Positions 1 to 9,125 are shown, counted from the first letter of the stretch. The stretch: DNA of 62,138 bases from Amycolatopsis pithecellobii (GCF_009707865.1 NZ_WMBA01000049.1:1-62138), one strand, 5' to 3'. Numbers and translations: made by a program. The notes: a model not told the origin generated them from the sequence alone.

Positions 1-207
1 GCCCACTCCCACCCCCGGACCAACACGAAGCCTCCCCAACGATCAGCGAAGTGGGGCGGGGGGCCCTTACGAGGGCGCCCCGCGCCCGGTCACCTCCGCA
101 CCCAAAAAGGACCAGGGCATCGCGCGGGGTGCGACAAAAAAGAGAGCCTCGCCGGCGGGCTGGCTCCGGGATGACTGGCCCAACGGGACGTCACCTTGGC
201 AGGGTGG
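1..207 (+). repeat. Dispersed intergenic repeat, copy 1
   Basis: This stretch matches the reverse complement of 46767-47067. The first 35 bases equal the complement of 47033-47067 exactly, and the rest (about 46-207) is similar at roughly 85% by eye. The match begins at base 1, so the repeat may extend beyond the window. Copy 2 carries an extra ~95 bp where this copy has about 10 unrelated bases (36-45). No transposase is associated. Confidence 0.8.
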
Positions 208-232
208 GTTTCCTTTTCTGTACGTGCAGAGG

Positions 233-264
233 GGCCCGGTGGGAGTTGGGGGTCCCACCGGGCC
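233..264. other. Strong GC-rich hairpin
   Basis: A 12-bp perfect inverted repeat (GGCCCGGTGGGA at 233-244, its complement at 253-264) encloses an 8-base loop. There is no T-run on either side, so it is not a canonical intrinsic terminator. It lies between the dispersed repeat and the aceB 3' hairpin and may act as a backup terminator or RNA stabiliser. Confidence 0.55.
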
Positions 265-298
265 GCTCGCCGCGCTGACCGGCCAAGGTGCAGCGCGA

Positions 299-330
299 GT
301 CGTTTTCCCGTCAGGAGGGGGGAAAACGAC
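299..330 (-). terminator. Probable aceB terminator hairpin
   Basis: A perfect 11-bp stem (GTCGTTTTCCC at 299-309 pairing with 320-330) lies directly downstream of the aceB stop codon on the minus strand. There is no long U-tract, as is usual for high-GC actinomycetes. Confidence 0.65.
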
Positions 331-333
331 GAG

Positions 334-1932
334 TCACAGGTCGGTCAGGTAGCGCGCGTACGCACCCGTCGTCAGGAAGGACGGTAACCGGTCGCTCAGT
401 GCCGTTTCGATGAAGATCTTCCTGGCGTCGTCGAGGCGCCCGTCACCGATTTCGGCTCGGACGGTGGCGAGTTCCTCGTCCAGCCAAGTGGCAACCAGCT
501 CGTGCGTCACGGCCGTGCCGTCGTCCAGTTTGGTTCCATTGTGGACCCATTGCCACACCTGGCATCGAGCGATCTCAGCCGTCGCGGCATCTTCCATCAG
601 GTTGAAGATCGCCGCCGCGCCCGTACCTTGCAGCCACGAATCAACATACCGCAATGCCACATTGATATTGGCGCGAACACCCTTTTCCGTGACCTCACCG
701 CCGGCACTCGCCACATTCAACAGATCGTCCGCCGAGACAGTGACGTCCTCACGCAACCGGCCCAGCTGGTTCGGCCAGCCGCCGAGCACCTCCGTGAAAA
801 CCTCGTCGCACACCGGCACCAGGCCCGGGTGCGCGACCCACGAACCATCGAAACCGTCACCGGCTTCGCGTTCCTTGTCCTGCCGGACCTTCTCCAAGGC
901 AACCGCGTTCACTTCGGGGTCCTTGCTGGGGATGAACGCCGCCATCCCGCCGATCGCGTACGCCCCGCGCCGGTGACAGGTGCTGACCAGCAACTCCGTA
1001 TACGCTCGCATGAACGGCACCGTCATGGTCACCTGCGCCCGGTCCGGCAACACGAAATCCGCACCGTGGTCCGCGAAGTTCTTGATGATGCTGAAAATGT
1101 AGTCCCAGCGCCCGGCATTGAGACCGGAAGCGTGCTCACGCAGCTCGTAGAGGATCTCCTCCATCTCGAACGCGGCGGTGATCGTCTCGATCAGCACCGT
1201 CGCCCGGATCGTGCCACGCGGGATGCCGAGTTCCCGTTGCGCCATCAGGAAAATATCGTTCCATAGCCGCGCTTCGAGGTGACTTTCCAGCTTCGGCAGA
1301 TAAAAGTACGGCCCGCTTCCCCGCGCCACCAGCTGCCGTGCGTTGTGGAAGAAGTACAGCCCGAAGTCAATCAGGCTGGCCGAAACCGGCCGGCCATCGA
1401 TCCGGATGTGCTTTTCCACCAGGTGCCAGCCACGCGGCCGCGCGACGATCGTCGCCGGGCTGTCCCCGATCGCGTAATGCTTGCCGCCACTGGAAAAGTC
1501 GATGCTACGCCGGATCGCGTCGTGCAGGTTCAGCTGCCCGCCGATGATGTTCGCCCACGTCGGTGACGTCGCGTCCTCGAAGTCCGCCAGCCACACCTTC
1601 GCGCCCGAGTTCAGCGCGTTGACCGTCATCTTCCGGTCGGTCGGGCCGGTGATCTCGACGCGACGATCTTCCAGGCCAGGCGCCGCCGGCGCCACCTGCC
1701 ACGAGTGGTCGTTGCGGATCCACCGGGTCTCCGGCAGGAAACCGAGGGGCTGCTCGCCCGAGGCGAGCTTCTCCCGCCGCTGCCGCCGCGCGTCGAGCAA
1801 CTCACGTCGGCGGCCGGCGAAAGCGTTGTCCAGCTTGGCGATGAACTCCACCGCGGCCGGGGTGAGGATCTCGTCGAACCGCTCCCCGGTGGGACCGGCG
1901 ACGTCGATCCGGGACGTGAACCTGCTGGCCAT
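334..1932 (-). CDS. aceB: Malate synthase A (glyoxylate shunt)
   Basis: Condenses glyoxylate with acetyl-CoA to malate, the second step of the glyoxylate bypass, in the cytoplasm. The 532-residue protein has the usual length of malate synthase A. It shows the family core around residues 101-131 ([20 protein letters not shown]) and the segment RPRGWHL near 168. The ATG at 1932 has a good Shine-Dalgarno (GGAGGATC). It lies 60 nt downstream of aceA on the same strand, separated by a strong hairpin, so the two are probably co-transcribed under RamB control. This type-A enzyme differs from the larger malate synthase G of mycobacteria. Confidence 0.96.
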   Translation of the reverse strand: MASRFTSRIDVAGPTGERFDEILTPAAVEFIAKLDNAFAGRRRELLDARRQRREKLASGEQPLGFLPETRWIRNDHSWQVAPAAPGLEDRRVEITGPTDRKMTVNALNSGAKVWLADFEDATSPTWANIIGGQLNLHDAIRRSIDFSSGGKHYAIGDSPATIVARPRGWHLVEKHIRIDGRPVSASLIDFGLYFFHNARQLVARGSGPYFYLPKLESHLEARLWNDIFLMAQRELGIPRGTIRATVLIETITAAFEMEEILYELREHASGLNAGRWDYIFSIIKNFADHGADFVLPDRAQVTMTVPFMRAYTELLVSTCHRRGAYAIGGMAAFIPSKDPEVNAVALEKVRQDKEREAGDGFDGSWVAHPGLVPVCDEVFTEVLGGWPNQLGRLREDVTVSADDLLNVASAGGEVTEKGVRANINVALRYVDSWLQGTGAAAIFNLMEDAATAEIARCQVWQWVHNGTKLDDGTAVTHELVATWLDEELATVRAEIGDGRLDDARKIFIETALSDRLPSFLTTGAYARYLTDL

Positions 1933-1952
1933 GACGATCCTCCTGGGACCTG

Positions 1953-1985
1953 GGGCCGGTGCCTTCCCCCGGAAGGCACCGGCCC
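1953..1985 (-). other. Intercistronic hairpin between aceA and aceB
   Basis: A perfect 15-bp stem (1953-1967 with 1971-1985) with a 3-base loop fills most of the 60-nt gap between the aceA stop and the aceB Shine-Dalgarno. No U-tract follows, so it more likely sets relative expression by partial termination, RNA processing or 3' protection of the aceA message. Confidence 0.7.
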
Positions 1986-1992
1986 GTTCAAA

Positions 1993-3279
<1,287 letters not shown>

Positions 3280-3364
3280 GAGATGTCTCCACCTTTGCGA
3301 ATGTTGCGATGAATCGCGTCCTGCCACTGACCATGACATGACCTGTGGAAATGACACCACAGCT

Positions 3365-3376
3365 CCAATTTGCCAA
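3365..3376 (+). promoter_or_regulatory. Weak RamB-like site
   Basis: CCAATTTGCCAA resembles the Corynebacterium glutamicum RamB consensus as I recall it (A/G-AA-A/C-TTTGCAAA), with about three mismatches. It lies between aceA and ramB next to a better site at 3379-3390. Confidence 0.35.
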
Positions 3377-3378
3377 TT

Positions 3379-3390
3379 TCTGCAAATTTT
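3379..3390 (-). promoter_or_regulatory. Candidate RamB operator
   Basis: Read on the minus strand, AAAATTTGCAGA differs at one position from the remembered RamB consensus. It lies in the 223-nt intergenic region between divergent aceA and ramB, where the regulator could control both genes. It sits in an unusually AT-rich patch for this genome. Confidence 0.55.
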
Positions 3391-3502
3391 GCCTAGCATA
3401 CTGTGAAGGTTGCGAACGCACGCTTCGCAGCCGCTTGAAAACTTCGTATCTGAACCGGTTCCTTGATCGGTCAGTGCGGGAAGAATTTCGGCGAGGAGAG
3501 GC

Positions 3503-4930
3503 ATGATGGATAAAACTTTCGCCGGCGCGAAGTTGCGTCATCTGCGCGAGAGCCGCTCGATGAGCCAGGCCGACGCCGCCCGGCTGCTGGAAATCAGCCC
3601 CAGCTACCTCAACCAGATCGAGCACAACTCCCGTCCGCTGACCGTTCCGGTGCTCCTTCGCATCACCGAGGCCTTCGGGGTGGACACCGAGTTCTTCGCC
3701 AGCAACGACACCGCCCGCCTGGTCGCGGACGTGCGCGAGGCGCTGCTCGACGAGGCCGTCGCCGTGGAGGCGACCACCAGCGAGCTCAACGACCTGGCGA
3801 CCAACCTCCCGACCGTCGCGCAGGCGCTTGTGAAGTTGCATCGCAGCTACCGCAACGCCATCGAGACCACCGCCGCGCTGGTCACCGAGAACGGCATGGG
3901 CCTGCACGGCAGCGCGGCCGCGCCGCTGCCGCACGAGGAGGTCCGCGACTTCTTCTACGAGCACGAGAACTACATCGCCGAGCTGGACGAGCGCGCGGAG
4001 AAGATGGCGGCAGCGATGGATCTGCGACCGGGCATCGTGCACCGGACCCTGCAGGACCGGCTGACCGGGCATTACGGCGTCAAGGTGACGAACGAGGGCA
4101 TCGACGAGGCACGTGGCCAGCAGCACAAGTACGAGCCGGATGCCCGGATTCTGCGGCTCGCGCCGAGCCTGCGCGTCGGGCAGCGGGCGTTCCGGATGGC
4201 TTCACAGATCGCGTTGCTGGAGTACGACGATTTGATCACCGAGCTGGCCGACTCGCAGGCGTTTTCCGGCGCGGCGGCGCGTTCGCTCGCACGGGTGGGG
4301 CTGGCGAACTACTTCGCGGGCGCGCTGATCCTGCCGTACCGCACTTTCCTGTCCACGGCGGAGAAGTACCGCTACGACATCGAGCGGCTGTGCGATCACT
4401 TCGGGGTCGGGTTCGAAACGGTGTGCCACCGGCTTTCCACGTTGCAGCGGCCGAAGCTGCGCGGGGTGCCGTTCTCGTTCGTGCGGGTGGATCGCGCGGG
4501 GAACATGTCGAAACGCCAGTCCGCAGCGGGTTTCCGCTTTTCGCGGGTCGGCGGCGCGTGTCCGCTGTGGAACATCTACGAAGCGTTCACCTCGCCCGGC
4601 AAGATCATCACGCAGATCGCGACGCTGCCGGACGGGAAGAGCTACTTCTGGATCGCGCGGACGGTCGCGCGCAACATCGGCGGCTACGGCAGCCCGGGCA
4701 AGATGTTCAGCGTCGGTCTCGGCTGTGAGCTCAGGCATGCGCGGCGGCTGGTGTACTCGACTGGCCTGGACCTCGACGATCGCGCGGCCGCGACCCCGAT
4801 CGGTATGGGCTGCAAGGTGTGCGAGCGCCCGGCCTGCCCGCAACGCGCCTTCCCCACGATCGGCAAACAGCTGACGGTGGACGAGAACACGTCCACGTTC
4901 GTGCCCTATCCGGCCGTGCCCAAGGGGTGA
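3503..4930 (+). CDS. ramB: RamB-type XRE regulator of acetate/glyoxylate metabolism
   Basis: A 475-residue protein with an N-terminal XRE helix-turn-helix (about residues 8-62, with [20 protein letters not shown]) and the long C-terminal domain of the short-chain fatty acyl regulator family. Near the C-terminus it has a Cys cluster ([14 protein letters not shown]). It is divergent from aceA, the arrangement in which RamB controls aceA/aceB in corynebacteria and Rv0465c neighbours icl1 in M. tuberculosis. A second ATG immediately follows the first, so the start is uncertain by one codon. A 50-bp copy of its 3' end (4904-4953) recurs at 8102-8151. Confidence 0.85.
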   Translation: MMDKTFAGAKLRHLRESRSMSQADAARLLEISPSYLNQIEHNSRPLTVPVLLRITEAFGVDTEFFASNDTARLVADVREALLDEAVAVEATTSELNDLATNLPTVAQALVKLHRSYRNAIETTAALVTENGMGLHGSAAAPLPHEEVRDFFYEHENYIAELDERAEKMAAAMDLRPGIVHRTLQDRLTGHYGVKVTNEGIDEARGQQHKYEPDARILRLAPSLRVGQRAFRMASQIALLEYDDLITELADSQAFSGAAARSLARVGLANYFAGALILPYRTFLSTAEKYRYDIERLCDHFGVGFETVCHRLSTLQRPKLRGVPFSFVRVDRAGNMSKRQSAAGFRFSRVGGACPLWNIYEAFTSPGKIITQIATLPDGKSYFWIARTVARNIGGYGSPGKMFSVGLGCELRHARRLVYSTGLDLDDRAAATPIGMGCKVCERPACPQRAFPTIGKQLTVDENTSTFVPYPAVPKG

Positions 4931-5032
4931 TCGAGACGGCAATTCACCCGCGACCGGAGCGGCGTAGCTGAGCACGCCCACCACCCCTGCCGACAGCCAG
5001 TAAAGATCAACTTACCGCGAGACATCATTATG

Positions 5033-5053
5033 ACGATCTCGATTTCAGATCGT
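5033..5053. promoter_or_regulatory. Inverted repeat upstream of the isonitrile operon
   Basis: A 7-bp perfect inverted repeat (ACGATCT at 5033-5039, AGATCGT at 5047-5053) with a 7-base spacer sits in the AT-rich 264-nt gap between ramB and the isonitrile synthase gene. The size suits a dimeric regulator site. A second small inverted repeat (CGCGG at 5172-5176, CCGCG at 5184-5188) lies just before the assumed GTG start. No regulator gene is in the island. Confidence 0.4.
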
Positions 5054-5194
5054 TCACCTGAAAAGCGGTATTCAAATTTCCGATTTCCCCCCAAGTCCAA
5101 GGGCCTTGGGCAATAAGGGCAAATTCGTCCGTCGGCCATTTGATTTCATGGTACTTTCCTCAACGTCGGTCCGCGGTATTCAGCCGCGTTTCTG

Positions 5195-6163
5195 GTGAAG
5201 CTACGGGAAGTGGAATCGTTGAGCGATTTCCTGAGCATATCCCCTAAAATGTCTGTTTCAGATCAGGTCGTCAGGCTCCTTTATCGCTTCGTTCGACCGG
5301 ACAAACCGACCGAGGCGCCTGTTTACGACAGACATCGAGCCAGGGTGGAATACTTCGTCCGCCGGCTTGAACCTATTCACTTCGTGTTGCCCGCTTTTCC
5401 GGCGAAGTCGCCGAATCTGACCAAGGTGCTCGGTCCGCTGCCCGATCTCGGTGAACAGCTCGCGCTCGGTTCCCTGGAGTCGCTCTGCGAATACGTCAGC
5501 TATTTCCACCCGCCGGGCGCGCGGGTGACGATCTGTTCCGACGGGCACGTGTTCGGTGATGTCGTCGGGGTCTGCGACCAGACAGTCACCGAATATCGGG
5601 CACTTTTGTCCCAAACTGCGAAGAATATGAACCTGGACTCACTTGAATTGTACGGTTTGGACGACGCCTTCGGCGGCAGCGACTACCCCGCGCTACGCAA
5701 GGTGCTCGAGGCCGAATATGCCCCATCCATCGACAAAGTGAGAGCCAGTGTCCGGACCGACGAGTCGGCCCGGACACTGTTCAACGGGATTCACCGCTTC
5801 ATGTTCGAGGACGCCGTGGGCACCAGTGGGGGTCACGGCTCCCGGACGTCGCTACGGAACAAGACGAAGGAGACCGCGCTTCACACCATCAGCCGCAGCC
5901 AGGCGTGGAGCAGCGTGATCGCCGAGCGCTTTCCCAGGGCGGTGCGGTTGTCCATTCATCCGCAGCCGCCGAATTCCGACAAGATCGGCGTGCGACTACT
6001 GGCCAGCCAGGACGAATGGCTGACGCCGTGGCATGGGGTGGTGCTGGACGATGGCGCCAAGCGGTCCTTGGTGAAGCGGTGGCAAGCCGAGGAGTTCAAG
6101 GCATTGCTGGTGTGGCGCGATGGGCGGCCCAGCCATTTCGTCGGTCCTCACCTGAGCGCCTAA
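5195..6163 (+). CDS. isnA: Isonitrile (isocyanide) synthase, IsnA/PvcA/DIT1 family
   Basis: Members convert the alpha-amino group of tyrosine or tryptophan into an isonitrile, taking the carbon from ribulose-5-phosphate. The family blocks are clear: LPAFPAKSPN (65-74), GPLPDLGEQLAL (80-91), ICSDGHVFGDV (113-123), and C-terminal RLSIHPQP followed by WLTPWHGVVLDDG. At 322 residues it has the usual length. The start is uncertain: the GTG at 5195 has no clear ribosome-binding site, and ATG at 5249 (MSVSDQ) is an alternative. It is the first gene of a three-gene operon, 26 nt before the oxygenase. Tyrosine versus tryptophan cannot be decided from sequence alone. Confidence 0.9.
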   Translation: MKLREVESLSDFLSISPKMSVSDQVVRLLYRFVRPDKPTEAPVYDRHRARVEYFVRRLEPIHFVLPAFPAKSPNLTKVLGPLPDLGEQLALGSLESLCEYVSYFHPPGARVTICSDGHVFGDVVGVCDQTVTEYRALLSQTAKNMNLDSLELYGLDDAFGGSDYPALRKVLEAEYAPSIDKVRASVRTDESARTLFNGIHRFMFEDAVGTSGGHGSRTSLRNKTKETALHTISRSQAWSSVIAERFPRAVRLSIHPQPPNSDKIGVRLLASQDEWLTPWHGVVLDDGAKRSLVKRWQAEEFKALLVWRDGRPSHFVGPHLSA

Positions 6164-6189
6164 ATCGACAGAAGGGCGGTCTTACTTCC

Positions 6190-6999
6190 ATGACGAGTTC
6201 TACGTCGACGGTCGTCGAGGCGATGAAGCACATTCCACTGCGTCCGTTCGGCCGAGTCGTCGAGGCACCCGAAGGTGCCCATATCGAAGATGTTCCGGTC
6301 GAGACGCTCCAGCGCTGGACGGAGGAGTCGCGCGTGCTGGTGCTGCGTGGATTTCCATTTCTGGAAAAGGAGGAATTTGCCGACTACTGTCGCCGATGGG
6401 GGCCGGTGCTGAAGTGGGACGCGGGCGAGGTCATCGACCTCGTCGTGCAGGAGAAGCCGAAGAACTATGTGTTCGCCGCCGGCGACGTGCCCTTCCACTG
6501 GGACGGGGCATTCGCCGAGGAAGACATAAGGTTCTTCTTCTTCCAGTGTTTGGACGTGACACCAGGTGTGGGTGGTGAGACCGTTTTCTCCGACACGACG
6601 GCCGTGTACCGAGACGCCGACGACGAAACGCGTGAGCGGTGGGCCCAGATCAGCATGACCTACCAGACCGAAAAGGTCGTGCATTACGGCGGTGAGGTTA
6701 CCGAAAGGCTGGTCGCCCGTCATCCCGGCACGGGCGTTCCCATACTCCGATTCGCCGAACCGCTTTCTCCGGAGAAGTACAAGAATCCCGTGTTCGCGAC
6801 GGCGCATGGCATCGACGGGGCGGAGGCCGACGAGTTCGCCGGGACGTTGGCCGAGCGATTGCACCGGCCTGAATACTGTTATCACCACGACTGGCGGGCG
6901 GGCGACCTCGTGATTGCCGACAACTCCGCCTTGGTGCACGGTCGTAACGCGTTCACCGGACCGACCAAGCGCCACCTGCAGCGGGTGCAGGTCATCTGA
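6190..6999 (+). CDS. isnB: Fe(II)/2-oxoglutarate oxygenase, PvcB/IsnB-like (TauD superfamily)
   Basis: PvcB/IsnB enzymes oxidise the isonitrile amino acid, typically by desaturation with decarboxylation to a vinyl isonitrile. The 269-residue protein has the iron facial triad His103-x-Asp105 (PFHWDGAF) and His250 (NSALVHGRN), with Arg261 or Arg265 as the likely 2-oxoglutarate anchor. The 26-nt gap to the isonitrile synthase indicates translational coupling. Resemblance to taurine dioxygenase is only at superfamily level; the neighbour supports the PvcB role. Upstream in-frame sequence lies inside the synthase gene, and ATG 6190 is the natural start. Confidence 0.85.
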   Translation: MTSSTSTVVEAMKHIPLRPFGRVVEAPEGAHIEDVPVETLQRWTEESRVLVLRGFPFLEKEEFADYCRRWGPVLKWDAGEVIDLVVQEKPKNYVFAAGDVPFHWDGAFAEEDIRFFFFQCLDVTPGVGGETVFSDTTAVYRDADDETRERWAQISMTYQTEKVVHYGGEVTERLVARHPGTGVPILRFAEPLSPEKYKNPVFATAHGIDGAEADEFAGTLAERLHRPEYCYHHDWRAGDLVIADNSALVHGRNAFTGPTKRHLQRVQVI

Positions 7000-7040
7000 A
7001 CCAGTGGTACACGCCAAATTTCGTATTCGGGAGGCTACCC

Positions 7041-7901
7041 ATGACTCGTCAATCGGCTTTGGCCACCCCTCAATGGTGTGAGCGCCATTTCGACACCCCG
7101 GGCATCGTTTTTGTGGAGACTGGGAGTCGTGACACCGAGTACCGAAATGGGCACATTCCGGGCGCGGTTTGGATCGGCTCGCAGGAGTTCCAGGACCACC
7201 TCCGGCTGGGCGTCATCGGCGGAGAGAAGTTCGAGAAGCTGGTCGGTGCGAAGGGGATCGGCAACGACGACACGGTCGTCCTCTATTCGGGCGCCGAGAA
7301 CATGTTCGCGGCGCAGGTCTACTGGTATTTCAAGCTCTATGGGCACGCCTCGGTGAAGCTGCTCGACGGAGGTCGTTCCCAGTGGGAACGGGACGGCAGG
7401 CCGCTCGTCGTGGAGGTGCCGAACCGGACACCTACCGTCTACCTCGCTCAGAAAACGGATAGGGCGATCCGTGCTACCCGTGACGATGTGCTGGCCGCCA
7501 TCGGAACCAAGAACCTGATCGACGTGCGCGCCCCTGAGGAATACCGAGGGGAGATATTCGCCCCCGGGTCCGCCGGCGAGGCGTTCGCGCCGGGAAACAA
7601 TCCGCACGAGGTGGCGCAGCGCTCGGGTCACGTGCCCGGCGCGGTGCACCTTGAATGGACTGAGGTGCTCAACGAGGACGGCACGTTCAAGCCCGACGCC
7701 GAACTGATCCGGCTCTACTCCGGCTTGGACGCGCGCAGCAGTTGCATCACCTATTGCTGGGTTGGTGCGCGTTCGGCACACACGTGGTTCGTCCTCCGTG
7801 AACTACTGGACTGGCCGGATGTGCAGAACTACGAGGGCTCCTGGGCGGAATACGGGTCGCTCATCGGAGCGCCGGTGGAGCGCGGCGCCCCGGTGTCGTG
7901 A
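7041..7901 (+). CDS. Two-domain sulfurtransferase (rhodanese), proposed isonitrile-to-isothiocyanate step
   Basis: A 286-residue tandem rhodanese. The N-terminal domain (about 10-125) has no Cys in its degenerate loop (SGAENMFA), as expected for the inactive half. The C-terminal domain carries active-site Cys239 in CWVGARSAH, where housekeeping actinobacterial homologues usually read CRIGERSSH. The strong ribosome-binding site GGGAGG precedes ATG 7041, 41 nt after the oxygenase stop. In this operon the likely acceptor is an isonitrile rather than cyanide, giving an isothiocyanate; that is inference. A detoxifying role against cyanide or isonitrile is the main alternative. Confidence 0.85.
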   Translation: MTRQSALATPQWCERHFDTPGIVFVETGSRDTEYRNGHIPGAVWIGSQEFQDHLRLGVIGGEKFEKLVGAKGIGNDDTVVLYSGAENMFAAQVYWYFKLYGHASVKLLDGGRSQWERDGRPLVVEVPNRTPTVYLAQKTDRAIRATRDDVLAAIGTKNLIDVRAPEEYRGEIFAPGSAGEAFAPGNNPHEVAQRSGHVPGAVHLEWTEVLNEDGTFKPDAELIRLYSGLDARSSCITYCWVGARSAHTWFVLRELLDWPDVQNYEGSWAEYGSLIGAPVERGAPVS

Positions 7902-7974
7902 CAGCCTCGGAGGCTCGCAGCGTGGTGCCCACGCCCGATGCCGCCGGGGGCTGAGCTTCTCCACCGCCTTTCCT

Positions 7975-8087
7975 GGTCAGAGCCACTCCGCTGCACCGGC
8001 GGCGGGTCGCGGCGGGCGATCTCCAGCGCGGCCCGCAGGCGCGGGATCTGCTCCTCCTCCCCCGGCCAGATCAGCGCCTCCAGCCAC
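7975..8087 (-). pseudogene. Fragments of the DUF2332 gene
   Basis: Bases 7975-7989 equal 9124-9138 (the 3' end including the stop), and 7992-8087 equal 9427-9522 with one mismatch in 96 bp. The piece is an internally deleted copy of the gene at 9126-10070. The near identity implies a recent event or continuing exchange. Confidence 0.9.
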
Positions 8088-8101
8088 ACCGGTCCGGCTG
8101 C

Positions 8102-8151
8102 CCCTGTCCGGCCGTGCCCAAGGGGTGATCGAGACGGCAATTCACCCGCGA
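8102..8151 (+). pseudogene. Fragment of the ramB 3' end
   Basis: Fifty bases match 4904-4953 (the last codons of ramB, its stop and 23 bp beyond) with one mismatch (8106). The flanks on both sides are unrelated. Confidence 0.9.
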
Positions 8152-8271
8152 GGTGAAAATTGGTGCCTACCTGAGGTTTCAGACGCCCCGGCGTTTCCCT
8201 TTCTGCGCTTTTGAATTTCCCTTTTTGTCACGGTCGGCCCGGGTTTCTGAAGTCAAGGACATTTCACCCCC

Positions 8272-8300
8272 TTGACGGGGCAGCCCCGGTATTGAACAAT
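8272..8300 (+). promoter_or_regulatory. Candidate promoter of the 8.3-kb gene
   Basis: TTGACG (8272-8277) and AACAAT (8295-8300) are separated by 17 bp, a good -35 and a moderate -10 for a housekeeping sigma factor. They lie 26 bp before the ATG at 8327, so this gene has its own promoter, separate from the isonitrile operon. Confidence 0.5.
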
Positions 8301-8326
8301 CACAGCGCGAGTTTTAGTCGATAGCA

Positions 8327-9112
8327 ATGGAGTTGTCCGTGCAGAAGGTAGTCGACTACATCGAAGAGCGCCGTAAGTCATACGAGAATCACGACTTTTT
8401 TTCGCGCTTACTGGCCAACGAGTCTCTACCCGCGGAAAAGCGCCTTGCGTGGGGCCCAAGTGTAGTCCCATTCATTATGGGCTACTCCGACCTGAACAAG
8501 TATGTCTTCCGCAAAGAAGAAGGCGGCGCACAGTCTGACCAACTGCAGGTTCTGCTCAATGCGCATACCTACGAGGAGGACTTCCACTGGCAGTGGATGC
8601 TGACCGACCTGGAAAAGTTGGAAGCAGACAAGGTGATGCCACTATCGGATACCGCTCGCGTCCTGTGGGGAGCCGACTTCAAGCACTCTCGGCGTCTTTG
8701 CCTGGAATTGGCCGCGCTTGCCGCCGCCGCGCCAACGTACGCCGTCTTTGCGATGGTTGAGTCCATCGAGGCGGTTTCGATCACGATCTTCCGCCATTGC
8801 CAGGGAATCACCTTGCGTGATGGTCGTGAATGCGAATTCTTTGGTACGAAACACTACCTGGCGGAGGCTTCACACGGTATCAAGTCGCCAGAAGTAGAAG
8901 AGGAAAGACTGCCATCCCTTGATGCCACCCAGCGGACGGAAGCAATACGCATGGTGGATCGCGTGTTTTCACTCTTTGACGATTGGTCGGCTGCCCTGCT
9001 GCGACTGGCTCTGGAAAATGGAGACCACAACCGCAGGTACGAGAGAATGATCCAAGAAAGTAAGGATCTTCTCCCGGAAGCCGAGACGGCGGCCGCGGCC
9101 GCCTTCCACTGA
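8327..9112 (+). CDS. TenA / heme-oxygenase-fold putative metalloenzyme
   Basis: I recognise the fold class, not the function. The 261-residue, mostly helical protein has a ligand-like pattern: HTYEEDFHW (His80, Glu83, Glu84, Asp85, His87), VESIE (Glu145, Glu148) and GTKHYLAEASHG (His176, Glu180, His183). This fits the heme-oxygenase-like diiron oxidase / TenA-like superfamily. Base composition is lower in GC and codon use more relaxed than in the neighbours, suggesting recent acquisition. ATG 8327 lacks a ribosome-binding site; GTG 8339, six bases after GGAG, is a good alternative. It lies between the duplication scar and DUF2332, so it may belong to the isonitrile system or be separate cargo. 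Confidence 0.65.
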   Translation: MELSVQKVVDYIEERRKSYENHDFFSRLLANESLPAEKRLAWGPSVVPFIMGYSDLNKYVFRKEEGGAQSDQLQVLLNAHTYEEDFHWQWMLTDLEKLEADKVMPLSDTARVLWGADFKHSRRLCLELAALAAAAPTYAVFAMVESIEAVSITIFRHCQGITLRDGRECEFFGTKHYLAEASHGIKSPEVEEERLPSLDATQRTEAIRMVDRVFSLFDDWSAALLRLALENGDHNRRYERMIQESKDLLPEAETAAAAAFH

Positions 9113-9125
9113 GTGCCCGCTGCGG

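Larger units (their letters stand above)
1..333. other. Intergenic region with dispersed repeat and two hairpins
   Basis: No convincing gene lies here. Positions 1-207 form one copy of a dispersed repeat whose second, inverted copy is at 46767-47067. A perfect 12-bp stem (233-244 with 253-264) and an 11-bp stem downstream of aceB (299-309 with 320-330) follow. Short reading frames on both strands are low-complexity, Arg/Pro/Gly-rich and have no ribosome-binding site. Confidence 0.8.
7902..8326. other. Intergenic scar with duplicated pieces of the flanking genes
   Basis: This 425-nt gap holds no intact gene. It contains near-identical fragments of the DUF2332 gene (7975-7989 and 7992-8087) followed by a fragment of the ramB 3' end (8102-8151), both in native orientation but in swapped order, and then about 175 nt of lower-GC sequence with a promoter for the next gene. 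Confidence 0.85.

Noticed and set aside
51..278. A 75-residue frame in the left repeat
   Set aside because: A similar frame exists in the inverted repeat copy, but it is a by-product of the repeat, with no ribosome-binding site and no domain.
6190..6999. Taurine dioxygenase (TauD) annotation
   Set aside because: The fold matches, but the isonitrile synthase neighbour and PvcB-like residues make sulfonate metabolism unlikely.
7041..7901. Housekeeping thiosulfate sulfurtransferase outside the pathway
   Set aside because: Not excluded, but its tight operon position and altered active-site loop favour a dedicated role.
7762..8214. A 150-residue frame across the scar
   Set aside because: It begins inside the rhodanese in another frame and runs through non-contiguous fragments of two genes; no ribosome-binding site.
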